Shown here: piece after piece, positions 17,351 through 25,245 of the stretch | Layout: the number at the start of each line of letters is the position of its first letter | Position numbering within the stretch: the stretch's first letter is position 1 | NCBI GenBank assembly: GCA_036924855.1 | Contig: JBAGRP010000001.1 | Span: 7,576,770 to 7,640,769, forward strand | From: Nitrobacteraceae bacterium AZCC 2146 | GTDB taxonomy: Bacteria; Pseudomonadota; Alphaproteobacteria; Rhizobiales; Xanthobacteraceae | Direction: 5' to 3' | Length of the DNA: 64,000 bases | Translations under genes and position numbers: made by a program | Notes under the pieces: generated by a model | Seen by the model: only the letters and a program-made list of their open reading frames with translations | Database searches by the model: none | What the model was told of the DNA's origin: nothing

Positions 17351-19138
17351 ATGGTTCAAAACAGTCTGAAAATTGTTGGTAATCCCGACTGGGAATTACG
17401 AACCTTGCTGTTTGTGGACATCGTCGAGTCCGTAAGGCTGATGGAGGAGAACGAAATCGACGTCGTACTGCGATGGCGACAGCTTGTAAGAGCCGTGGAA
17501 AACGACGTTCTACCGCGTTATCGTGGACGACTAGTCAAGAGCCTGGGCGACGGGCTGATGCTGGAGTTCGCCGATGTGCAGTCTGCGGTAAAGGCTGCGT
17601 TTGCCGTTCAACATGCTTGTGCCACTGTGAATATAGGTGTGCCGCCGGAGCAGCACATTTTACTTCGCACCGGCGCACATGTGGGACACCTTGTTGCGGA
17701 CGATCATGATGTCTACGGGAGCGGTGTCAACCTTGCCGCTCGGCTCACCACGCTGGCCGGTCCAGGCGAGATTGTCGTGTCCGCCGATGTTCGCGATCAA
17801 CTTACACCTGTGCTGGATGCCGACATCGAGGACTTGGGCAACTGCTTCCTGAAACACGTGCACGAGCCCGTCCGCGCGTATCGAGTCGGACCACCGGGAC
17901 CGCGGCCGGTGATTGAATTTGGTGCAGCAGCATCTAGGCTCCAACTGCGCCCAACCATAGCCGTCATTCCGTTCACCGCACGGGGCGGCGGACCGGAATA
18001 CCAGGTGGTTGGCGAGGTCCTCGCCGACGAGATCATATCCGCGCTGTCTCGTTCGTCGGAGGTAAATCTTATTTCTCGGCTATCTACCACCGTGTTTCGC
18101 GGACGCAATGCATCCATTAACGAAGTAAGTGGATACCTCAATGCGAATTACGTACTGTCCGGTGCCTATCGGAAAGCAGGAGACAAGCTGAGGCTAACCG
18201 TTGAGCTGGCGATCGCTAGTTCGAATGCTGTCGTGTGGTCCCAAAGCCTTGAAGGTCATGCTCACGCGGTCGTGACGGGCAAGGACGATCTTGTCGATCA
18301 AATCGTCGCCGCGGTAAGCATGGCGGTGATGGCTCGGGAACTTCAGCGCGCTCAGTCCCAGCCACTGCCAACCCTGGAGAGTTACACATTGCTGATGGGA
18401 GCTATTGCGCTCATGCATCGGCTTTCCCCGCAGGACTTCGATCGATCCAGACAAATGCTCGAGGCGCTGATCGACCGCGCACCTCGGCAAGCTGTGCCAT
18501 GGGCGTGGATGGCAAAATGGCATGTGTTGAGTGTCCAACAAGGCTGGTTCGATGACATAAAAAGGGAGGGCCAGTTAGCCCTGGATTGCGGACGACGGGC
18601 TCTTGCGATAGATCCGCAATCTTCGCTGGGGTTAGTGATGACCGGCTTTGTTCACACGAACCTTCTGAAGCAGCTTGATGTCGCCCTGGAGCACTATGAA
18701 CTCGCGCTAAGCAACAATCCGAACGATTCAATGGCCTGGCTGCTCAAGGGAACCTTGCATGCATTCAGGGGCGAGGGAAAACTTGCCATTGAGAATACAC
18801 AGCGCGCGTTAAGGCTCTCCCCGCTGGATCCACACCGCTACTTTTTCGACTCTCTCGCCGCTACGGCGGCTCTTTCCGCGGGACATTATAAACGAGCCAT
18901 AGAGCTTGCTAAACATTCGCTGCGCGCGAACCGCTCGCATACATCGACATTTCGTGCGCTTGCGATCGCGCAGTGGCAACTCGGACATCACGATGATGCG
19001 CGCAGGACGGTAAGCGAACTGCTGCGACTTGAGCCGGCTCTCACGATAAGAAAATACGTGGAACGCAGTCCCAGCAGTGGGTACGAGACCGGCAAGATTT
19101 GGTCCAGCGCGTTGCGAGAAGCGGGGGTCCCGGAATAG
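17351..19138 (+). CDS. Class III adenylate/guanylate cyclase domain protein with TolB-like and TPR regions
   Basis: A 595-residue protein from ATG 17351; an in-frame GTG (17318) or TTG (17291) could add 11 or 20 residues. Residues about 14-180 form a class III cyclase domain. Metal-binding Asp are D23 (LLFVDIVES) and D67 (VKSLGDGLM), with K63 next to it. N127 and R131 lie in YGSGVNLAARL. The residue that is usually the base-reading Asp of YGDxVN is Ser124. Residues about 195-325 resemble the TolB/FlgO-like domain found behind such cyclases (TIAVIPF, EVLADEIISALSR). Several TPR-like helical repeats follow (residues about 350-590). There is no membrane segment, so it is probably cytoplasmic. 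The PAP2-fold gene starts 22 bases after its stop. Confidence 0.88.
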   Translation: MVQNSLKIVGNPDWELRTLLFVDIVESVRLMEENEIDVVLRWRQLVRAVENDVLPRYRGRLVKSLGDGLMLEFADVQSAVKAAFAVQHACATVNIGVPPEQHILLRTGAHVGHLVADDHDVYGSGVNLAARLTTLAGPGEIVVSADVRDQLTPVLDADIEDLGNCFLKHVHEPVRAYRVGPPGPRPVIEFGAAASRLQLRPTIAVIPFTARGGGPEYQVVGEVLADEIISALSRSSEVNLISRLSTTVFRGRNASINEVSGYLNANYVLSGAYRKAGDKLRLTVELAIASSNAVVWSQSLEGHAHAVVTGKDDLVDQIVAAVSMAVMARELQRAQSQPLPTLESYTLLMGAIALMHRLSPQDFDRSRQMLEALIDRAPRQAVPWAWMAKWHVLSVQQGWFDDIKREGQLALDCGRRALAIDPQSSLGLVMTGFVHTNLLKQLDVALEHYELALSNNPNDSMAWLLKGTLHAFRGEGKLAIENTQRALRLSPLDPHRYFFDSLAATAALSAGHYKRAIELAKHSLRANRSHTSTFRALAIAQWQLGHHDDARRTVSELLRLEPALTIRKYVERSPSSGYETGKIWSSALREAGVPE

Positions 19139-19159
19139 CTTCAGTGAAAGGGTTCAGCC

Positions 19160-20377
19160 ATGAGCACGATGAGTCCTGAAGGTGGAGCCGGCGGTGCCGG
19201 TGGCGCGGGTGGAGCCGGTGGCGCTGGCGGGGCCGGAGGGGCCGGAGGGGCAGGCGGCGCCGGGGGGGCAGGCGGCGTTGCTTATGGCGGGTACGGGTCG
19301 CCAATGCTTGCCGATGCAATGATCAAGCATCGCGACGGGATCGTCGGGAGTTGGTCGGTGCCAACACCGACTCACCCTGCCGAACCTCATCCTCGGCAGC
19401 GGAGTTTGGAGGATCCAGCTAACCTTGCGGAGTGGGAGCCTTGGGTGCGCGCGGCGGTCATCGACTTCGACCTGTTGTCGCATTTGCATTTCACAAAACA
19501 CGCCGAGCAGTTCACATATCAGAGCCACGGGCAGGGTGTTCCCGAAACACGAGATAATTGCGTGTCGGTCTGGCACTTCCACGTCACCACCGCGGCCGAC
19601 GATTCACCCATTGCCACTTCGAGCAGGATTGCGACGCTCATCAGACCTACCGAGGAGATATTCGAGCGCCAGCTCATGTTTCTGGATCAGTACTCTGACC
19701 TGCGGGAAGATCGATCTACGGAGATACTCTGTCAGCTTGGACCCCAGTACGCGTTCTGGAGTTCGGTCGTTCATCTCCATCCCGATCGCACGAAAAAGAC
19801 CATCGAGCTCCTCGACGCCGCGCTCAGACTCGCCAATTTCGTTGAAATGCGGGTGAAACACGCGCTCGCCTGCCGGCGGCCGAACGAATACTCGCCGCAG
19901 GTTCAGCCCATTGTCCTTACCCCCGGGCACGGCACGTTTCCGAGCGGGCACGCCACGGAGAACCATATGATTGCGCGCATTCTGTGGGAATTGCGCAAAG
20001 GCGTGTATGGCGAGTCGCCAATTCTTGGTGAGCAATTGATGCGGGAAGCCGCGCGGATCGCAGTCAATAGAACCGTCGCGGGTGTCCATTTTCCGGTCGA
20101 CACCGCAGCAGGACAAATGCTCGGGCTCACGCTGGGGCGCTACTTCATTCAACGAGCCCAAGGAGGATCAGCGTTTCAGGCATGGCGGTTTGATGGCGAG
20201 CGCTATCCTCCCGACAGTGATTTCGATCTCCGTAATTTTTGTATCGCTGCGACCGTCCAGGAGCTGCCGGCTCCCCATATTGACCCTCCCTACATCGATC
20301 CGGTTGCGTCGAAACCGCCAGAGGTGTCGCCGATGCTGAACTGGCTCTGGGCCGAGGCGGCGAAAGAATGGAAATAG
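19160..20377 (+). CDS. PAP2 / vanadium-dependent haloperoxidase-fold protein with Gly-Gly-Ala repeat N-terminus
   Basis: A 405-residue protein with GAAAGGG before the ATG. Residues 8-39 are ten GGA repeats plus GG. The C-terminal half carries the full PAP2/haloperoxidase signature. K233-x6-R240-P241 lies in KHALACRRP, PSGH at 261-264 is in FPSGHATENH, and R304-x5-H310 is in NRTVAGVHFPVD. These residues bind phosphate or vanadate. The family includes acid phosphatases and haloperoxidases. Lack of any membrane helix and the FPSGHAT-type segment fit the soluble haloperoxidase-like branch better than lipid phosphatases. It sits between a cyclase and a protease gene on one strand with small gaps. 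Reaction and substrate are not known. Confidence 0.85.
   Translation: MSTMSPEGGAGGAGGAGGAGGAGGAGGAGGAGGAGGAGGVAYGGYGSPMLADAMIKHRDGIVGSWSVPTPTHPAEPHPRQRSLEDPANLAEWEPWVRAAVIDFDLLSHLHFTKHAEQFTYQSHGQGVPETRDNCVSVWHFHVTTAADDSPIATSSRIATLIRPTEEIFERQLMFLDQYSDLREDRSTEILCQLGPQYAFWSSVVHLHPDRTKKTIELLDAALRLANFVEMRVKHALACRRPNEYSPQVQPIVLTPGHGTFPSGHATENHMIARILWELRKGVYGESPILGEQLMREAARIAVNRTVAGVHFPVDTAAGQMLGLTLGRYFIQRAQGGSAFQAWRFDGERYPPDSDFDLRNFCIAATVQELPAPHIDPPYIDPVASKPPEVSPMLNWLWAEAAKEWK
19181..19276 (+). repeat. In-frame tandem (Gly-Gly-Ala)x10 coding repeat
   Basis: Ninety-six bases encode ten GGA units plus GG at residues 8-39 of the PAP2-fold protein. Unit length is 9 bases, but synonymous codons vary between units (GGT, GGC, GGA and GGG all occur). 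The repeat has therefore been kept by selection on protein rather than being a fresh slippage product. Its reverse strand reads as an Arg/Pro/Leu-rich shadow frame. Confidence 0.95.
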
Positions 20378-20424
20378 CCGCAAGATATCGCATCAACCTC
20401 TCCATCTAATTATGGGTGGTTTCC

Positions 20425-22419
20425 ATGGCTGAAAGAGACGTATTTGGTCCCTATCTGGAATGGGCCGTTGCTACAAAATTCGCCTATCTGAGCGGAGAGT
20501 GGTTTCCGGTGCTCCTTGAGGTGGAGCAATCGGCTGCCGGCTTCGTCTCCAGAGATTTCCACCCCGATCTCATTCGGGTGCCTTGGATCTATCAGGCCCC
20601 ACCCCGCGATGAGTTCGACGCGAAGGTTACATTCTGGATGGCCATTATGAACCGGTCAGCGCTCTACGCGTTGGTGGAAGGGAAGGGAGCAGAAGGAATA
20701 GACGAAAAGCTGAATCCTCTCATTAAATGGATTAAGCGCCTTGAGCTTGGCTCGCCGGTCGTGCCGCATTTTCCAGCGCCGAAACCGCTGTCAAATAGGC
20801 TTAAGTCACTCTCTACAAGTCCTCCTCGTACGGCAATTGTTGCGGTAATCGATGATGGCCTGGCGTTCGCACACGAGCGATTTCGCTTTGCGACCGGGGC
20901 GACCCGATTCAAATATTTTTGGAACCAGGACGATCCGACGCTCGATCGCGCACCTCCAGACCTTGGGTGGGGGCGGGAACTTCTGGAAAGTGAGCTCAAT
21001 GCACTATTAATGTCCTGCAACCATTCGGGCCTCGTCGACGAGGATGAGTTGTATCGAAAGGCCGGGCAGAATCTCGTCGCGAGGCGGGCAAAACATGGGA
21101 CACATGTGATGGATATTGCCTGCGGGCTCGACCCGCAGGACGCGAGCGACAGTTCACCTTATCTCATCGGCGTTCAATTGCCTCACTGGGTGACAACGGA
21201 AACGTCGGGTGGGCTGCTGACGCCGATGGTTTACGCCGCATTGACATATATCCTGAGCCGCGCTGACCAGATCGCGGTAGATGAGAATACGGCGCCGCTG
21301 CCGGTGGTCGTTAATCTGAGCTACGGTACAATCGCCGGGCCGCACGATGGCACGACGCCGCTCGAGTTCGCGATCGATCAATTGATCGCGGCCCGCCCGA
21401 CCCCGCTACGCGTCGTGCTTCCCGCCGGCAATCACTATCTCGCTCGATGTCATACCCACTTCAAAATGGCCAAGGCTTCGGCGCGGAGAACTTCGATCGA
21501 AAGCTTACAATGGCGAGTACAGCCAGACGGCCAATCGGCCGCATTTATGGAAATTTGGTTACCGGATTCGGTGGCAAAGCAAGCACACCCGCAAGTCGCA
21601 GTGCGCATTACGGCCCCGACCGGCGTAACTAGTCCCTGGATCGAACCCGGTGGCGTTTGGTCATTGCCGACGCTAAGCGGTATCGGTGTGGGATTTCGTG
21701 TGCACTACGTCGACTCCGCGGCCGAACGCCCGTGGATTTTGCTCGCAATGGCGCCAACCGCACACGTCGTTACAGACCCCCTTACAGCGCCTTCCGGGAC
21801 TTGGCTGGTGGAGTTGAAAAACACCGGGCGTGCGATCGCGGTCGATGCTTGGGTACAGCGCGGTGACACTCCATTTGGGTACCCGCTGCGTGGGAGGCAA
21901 TCGCGATTCGTTGATACCAAATATGATCGCTTCGACCTGGCCGGGCGGCTGGAGGAGAATGACAATCTCGCGACTCCCATTCGCAGAAGGGGCACCGTCA
22001 ATGCGCTTGCGACCGAACGGCACGCTATCGTCATTGGCGGATTCCGGCGCAGCGACTATCATCCCAGCAACTATTCGGGTGCCGGGCCAATCGCAACCCG
22101 TCCGGACATTTCTCCCTGGCACAGCGGACCGGATGCCGCAGCTGCGGCGGACGATTCGGTTGCACTGCATGGCGTTCTCGCCGCCGGCACCCGCACTGGT
22201 TCAGTTGTCGCAATGAACGGAACGAGCGTAGCGGCGCCACACGTTACGCGTTTAATTTCGAAATGGATGACCATGGGACTGGCGAGCGACCGCGCGGCCG
22301 TGCGGGCCTTCGCTGCAGCTCATGATCCCCATCCGCCCCCACACGGATCGATGCTGGAAGAGCGTATCGGCGCCGGTCGAATTGAAGGCCACGAAAAGTT
22401 GCGCTGGAAGCGCTGGTGA
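20425..22419 (+). CDS. S8 family (subtilisin-like) serine peptidase, cytoplasmic type with large insert
   Basis: A 664-residue protein from ATG 20425 (an in-frame GTG at 20416 is possible; GGGTGG lies before the ATG). The catalytic set is complete: D143 in AVIDDG, H224 in KHGTHVMDIACG, oxyanion N336 in LPAGNHY and S601 in MNGTSVAAPH. About 265 residues separate N336 from S601, against about 65 in subtilisin, so a large extra domain is inserted. A 140-residue N-terminal region precedes the catalytic Asp. There is no signal peptide, so it should act inside the cell. It lies 47 bases after the PAP2-fold gene, likely the same transcript. Role unknown. Confidence 0.9.
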   Translation: MAERDVFGPYLEWAVATKFAYLSGEWFPVLLEVEQSAAGFVSRDFHPDLIRVPWIYQAPPRDEFDAKVTFWMAIMNRSALYALVEGKGAEGIDEKLNPLIKWIKRLELGSPVVPHFPAPKPLSNRLKSLSTSPPRTAIVAVIDDGLAFAHERFRFATGATRFKYFWNQDDPTLDRAPPDLGWGRELLESELNALLMSCNHSGLVDEDELYRKAGQNLVARRAKHGTHVMDIACGLDPQDASDSSPYLIGVQLPHWVTTETSGGLLTPMVYAALTYILSRADQIAVDENTAPLPVVVNLSYGTIAGPHDGTTPLEFAIDQLIAARPTPLRVVLPAGNHYLARCHTHFKMAKASARRTSIESLQWRVQPDGQSAAFMEIWLPDSVAKQAHPQVAVRITAPTGVTSPWIEPGGVWSLPTLSGIGVGFRVHYVDSAAERPWILLAMAPTAHVVTDPLTAPSGTWLVELKNTGRAIAVDAWVQRGDTPFGYPLRGRQSRFVDTKYDRFDLAGRLEENDNLATPIRRRGTVNALATERHAIVIGGFRRSDYHPSNYSGAGPIATRPDISPWHSGPDAAAAADDSVALHGVLAAGTRTGSVVAMNGTSVAAPHVTRLISKWMTMGLASDRAAVRAFAAAHDPHPPPHGSMLEERIGAGRIEGHEKLRWKRW

Positions 22420-22609
22420 TAATTTCCGCTCGCGTCATCGACTGCATACTGGATCGAATCATCGCGAAGCCTGCGGTTTTACTGACGTCGGCACGAGGGA
22501 GGCTGCGCAGCACCGTGGCGAGAATTTGCCACCAGTCGCTCACTTCCAAGCACGTTTGCAGCTCGCCGAGATCGATGGTGATGACGGCGCCGGTCGAGGC
22601 GCCGCCGAT
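22420..22609. other. Ambiguous short region with overlapping small open frames
   Basis: A 65-codon frame starts at GTG 22416, overlapping the protease stop, and runs to 22613 on the plus strand. On the minus strand a frame through 22606-22430 reads like a protein (ITIDLGELQTCLEVSDWW), but it lacks a good start and runs into the antisense of the protease. Neither shows a known domain. I see no secure gene here. Confidence 0.3.
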
Positions 22610-23284
22610 CTAGGTGGGCGGCGCAGGACGATCGCGGCATCCATCCAGAAACAGTCTGACCGCAGCCGCGACCCGCTCGCGCAGTTCCTTCTCCGATCTG
22701 ATGATCTTGCCGCTGAGGACCATGGCTCGCACGGGACCGTCGGCGACCGCGTACACGAACTGCTCGGCGATGAAGCTGGCATCCCCTGATCGTATCTGTC
22801 CATCGCGCATAGCGTTGGCAAAAATGCCGGCAATCCGTTCTCGCACGTGAAGGCCAGTCTCATGGTAGGCAAACGCCAGCTGCGGGAATTGATGCGCTTC
22901 GGACATCACGAGCCGTTCAAGCGCGATGGCGGCCGGCGCGAGCGCGCGTTTCGAAAGCTCTAGTCCGAGCTTGACCAAGGTCGCTTCGATCGGGCCGTCG
23001 CGATTGGAGTCGGCGACGGCCGGCATGAGAAGATCATTCGTGCCTTTCTGAATCACCGCCGCATACAATGCCTCCTTGGAGGCAAAGCGGGCATAGAAAG
23101 TCTGTTTCGAGATCCGGGCCGTCGCCGCGATAAGATCGACGCTGATCGCCTCGAAGCTCGACTCCAGGAAGAGCCCCCTCGCCACCTCGACGATGTGCTC
23201 GGTAATGCGCCCGGCTTGTTCCTTTGTCGGCCGCCCGCTGCTGCGTGGTGCACTTTTCGGCGGCTTGGCCTTGGCAACAGTCAT
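22610..23284 (-). CDS. TetR/AcrR family transcriptional regulator
   Basis: A 224-residue protein starting at ATG 23284, where the preceding GAGAGAAAGC gives a ribosome site; an upstream extension of 30 residues in the frame is not needed. A basic Pro/Lys tail (residues 1-25) precedes the HTH: GRITEHIVEVARGLFLESSF, then ISKQTFYARFASKEALYAAV. The C-terminal part is the usual TetR ligand domain (TetR_C_33-like helices). A copy of the ATCGTTCGAT motif lies 71-80 bases upstream of its start, so it may regulate itself and the other two motif-bearing promoters. Confidence 0.92.
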   Translation of the reverse strand: MTVAKAKPPKSAPRSSGRPTKEQAGRITEHIVEVARGLFLESSFEAISVDLIAATARISKQTFYARFASKEALYAAVIQKGTNDLLMPAVADSNRDGPIEATLVKLGLELSKRALAPAAIALERLVMSEAHQFPQLAFAYHETGLHVRERIAGIFANAMRDGQIRSGDASFIAEQFVYAVADGPVRAMVLSGKIIRSEKELRERVAAAVRLFLDGCRDRPAPPT

Positions 23285-23354
23285 CTTTGCTTTCTCTCTC
23301 CGAGTATCTTCTGCGCGTCTCCGGGCCGATTTTACCACCCAGCCTGCGGCATCG

Positions 23355-23364
23355 ATCGTTCGAT
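23355..23364. promoter_or_regulatory. Shared motif ATCGTTCGAT, copy 3 (upstream of the TetR gene)
   Basis: The 10-mer occurs in the 221-base region between the divergent TetR and DUF2147 genes, in the context GATCGTTCGATTTAT. It is the only one of the three copies next to a regulator gene, which makes this TetR the best candidate for the binding protein. Confidence 0.4.
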
Positions 23365-23505
23365 TTATCCGCATATAGGCTTGCGGGCGTGCACGGTAGA
23401 GTATAAATGGTACGGTATCGTTTGATTAATAATTTGGAGGTACGTAGAGCGTGGCAGCCCCGGCCGGGTGCGGCTCCACCGCTTTTCGTGCTTCGAGGAC
23501 CGGAC

Positions 23506-24087
23506 ATGAGACAGATGACGTTGGTTTCCCGAATGATTGTGCGCGCCGTTGTCGCGGTGTGCCAGATGGCTCTCGTCTGCCCCGGCACCGCGGCAAGCCC
23601 AGCCGACCCTAGCGGCACCTGGCTCACGGAAGATGGCCGCGCCCGTATCCGGGTCGAGCGCTGCGGGGGGAAGCTTGAGCATATCTGCGGCTATGTCGTC
23701 TGGATGACGGATCCCATTGATGCGAATGGACAACCGCCCAGGGACCAGAACAATCCTGATCTTACGAAGCGGTCCCGACCTGTTCTGGGTCACCAACTGA
23801 TCCTGGGTCTGAAGCTAAGCCCGGCGGGGCGCTTTGAGGGCCAGATCTACAACGCGGAGAACGGCAAGTCTTACGAGATCTCGCTGTGGCGTGAGGCGAT
23901 GGACTTAAAGGTCAAGGGCTGCATGCTGTCGATTTTCTGCGCCACGCAGACCTGGACTCAAACCATGAATGCCCTGCCCGGACAGTTGGTGGGGATGACA
24001 GGGGACCCGAACGGCCCCAAGGCGGACAAGGAGTGGGCGCAGGCGGCCCAGGCGAAGCCACCGACGGCGACAAGAGCCGCCAAATAG
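23506..24087 (+). CDS. DUF2147 family exported protein
   Basis: A 193-residue protein from ATG 23506. Residues 1-31 form a Sec signal peptide ending around CPGTAAS. The mature part has the DUF2147 pattern: DPSGTWLTEDGRARIRVERCGG, then ICGYVVWM and a later LSPAGRFEGQIYNAENGKSYE. Members are lipocalin-like periplasmic proteins without a known reaction. It is divergent from the TetR gene and 85 bases upstream of the DUF3313 lipoprotein. The first 33 codons of the open frame before this ATG look non-coding. Confidence 0.85.
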   Translation: MRQMTLVSRMIVRAVVAVCQMALVCPGTAASPADPSGTWLTEDGRARIRVERCGGKLEHICGYVVWMTDPIDANGQPPRDQNNPDLTKRSRPVLGHQLILGLKLSPAGRFEGQIYNAENGKSYEISLWREAMDLKVKGCMLSIFCATQTWTQTMNALPGQLVGMTGDPNGPKADKEWAQAAQAKPPTATRAAK

Positions 24088-24172
24088 CCGCTGCAGAGCT
24101 TCCGATTTCGCGGCGCATCAGTCTGATCACCCTCACTAACGTTTTCCCAAAATATCTGAACTGGAGTTTGAG

Positions 24173-24835
24173 ATGTACACACTCTCGCGGGTGGAGCGTC
24201 TGGCAGTGCTGGCGCTTTGCGCGGCCTTGACGGGATGCGCAAGCGTGGCGCCAGTCCCCTATTCGGATGTCGCTTCGTCGTCCTACCTGGCACCGAATCC
24301 ATCCGACACATCAGGACGTATTCCGTATCGCTACTCCACCACAGTGGACTGGCGCTCCTACAACAAGATCATCATCGAACCGATCGTGATCTACCGGGGA
24401 GCAGATCAACAGTTCGGCGACATGTCCGAAGCAGACAAGACATCGCTCGCGAGCTACATGCAGACGCGGTTTGCGGAGAAGCTGAGCAGCCGCTTCACGC
24501 TCGCTAATCAGCGCGCGCCAAACACACTGCGTGTGAGGCTGACGCTGACGGGCGCGGCAATCACCACGCCGGTGCTCGGCACCATGTCGCGGTTCGACAT
24601 CGGGGGTCTCGTCTACAACGGAGTGCAGGCCGCCCGTGATGGCGAAGGATCGATGACGGGATCGGTTATATACGCCGTCGAGATATTCGATGCCGCGACT
24701 TCCCGCCTGCTCAGCGCGTTCGTCAGCAAGCAATATCCGTCTCCGACCAACATCAAGGCGACCGTCGGACCGCTGGCCGCGGCAGAGGCCGGGATCGACA
24801 AGGGCGCGGATGCGCTGATCGCACAATTGAGATGA
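24173..24835 (+). CDS. DUF3313 family lipoprotein
   Basis: A 220-residue lipoprotein. A signal peptide ends at the lipobox LTGC, with Cys22 as lipid anchor (ALCAALTGCASV). The body has the DUF3313 pattern, including YNKIIIEPIVIYRGADQQF, MQTRFAEKLSSRF and GSVIYAVEIFDAATSRLLSAFVS. It is likely an envelope protein, anchored to the inner face of the outer membrane. GGAGTTTGAG precedes the ATG. A decayed second copy lies at 26061-26414, so the segment was once duplicated. Confidence 0.88.
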   Translation: MYTLSRVERLAVLALCAALTGCASVAPVPYSDVASSSYLAPNPSDTSGRIPYRYSTTVDWRSYNKIIIEPIVIYRGADQQFGDMSEADKTSLASYMQTRFAEKLSSRFTLANQRAPNTLRVRLTLTGAAITTPVLGTMSRFDIGGLVYNGVQAARDGEGSMTGSVIYAVEIFDAATSRLLSAFVSKQYPSPTNIKATVGPLAAAEAGIDKGADALIAQLR

Positions 24836-24930
24836 TGCCGCGTCGTATCGGCTTCGTCCCTTTCGCTTAGTCGGAACGGCGCTGAAAGGGGTGGCGGCTT
24901 CATTCGTTACCAACAAGCCGTCAGGCCTCA

Positions 24931-25053
24931 GTGCTGCGGTCGGGCGCGCATTGGCGGAACCTGCCGGAGCGCTACGGTCGTTGGAAGACGGTCCACAAAC
25001 GCTTCAGCTGCTGGGCCGATGGCGGCGTATGGGAACGCGTCTTTGCCGCGGCA
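24931..25053 (+). mobile_element. IS5-family transposase N-terminal remnant
   Basis: About 40 codons read LRSGAHWRNLPERYGRWKTV followed by HKRFSCWADGGVWERVF. This is the characteristic N-terminal segment of IS5/IS427-group transposases. Neither the start of the protein nor the DDE catalytic part is present, and the frame drifts into unrelated sequence after 25053. It is a dead fragment marking a past insertion between the two DUF3313 copies. Confidence 0.75.
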
Positions 25054-25154
25054 GTTCGTCCAAGCGGACATCGCCTGTTGCCGAAAACTAGCGCGGGCCC
25101 ACCTTTTCCAGAATTTTCCAGAATTAGGTCCACCCCGAACGACGACACGCCAAT

Positions 25155-25188
25155 GACCAAGAGCGGGCTCGCAGCCAGGCTCTTGGTC
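25155..25188. terminator. Strong stem-loop (10-bp perfect arms), probable 3' end signal of the outer-membrane protein gene
   Basis: GACCAAGAGC and GCTCTTGGTC form perfect 10-bp arms. An inner GGCT-CGC-AGCC stem lies in the 14-base loop. It lies 58 bases downstream of the minus-strand barrel protein stop. No T-run follows on either strand, so it may stabilise the mRNA or act as an atypical terminator; an insertion-sequence end is an alternative given the nearby IS5 remnant. Confidence 0.5.
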
Positions 25189-25245
25189 TCATCATGGCTC
25201 GGTGCAGATCAATAGCGATCGGCCGTGGACGCCGGCTTGAACAGG

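Noticed and set aside
24931..25053. Functional insertion sequence
   Set aside because: Only about 40 codons of an IS5 transposase remain, with no catalytic core and no terminal repeats I can identify.
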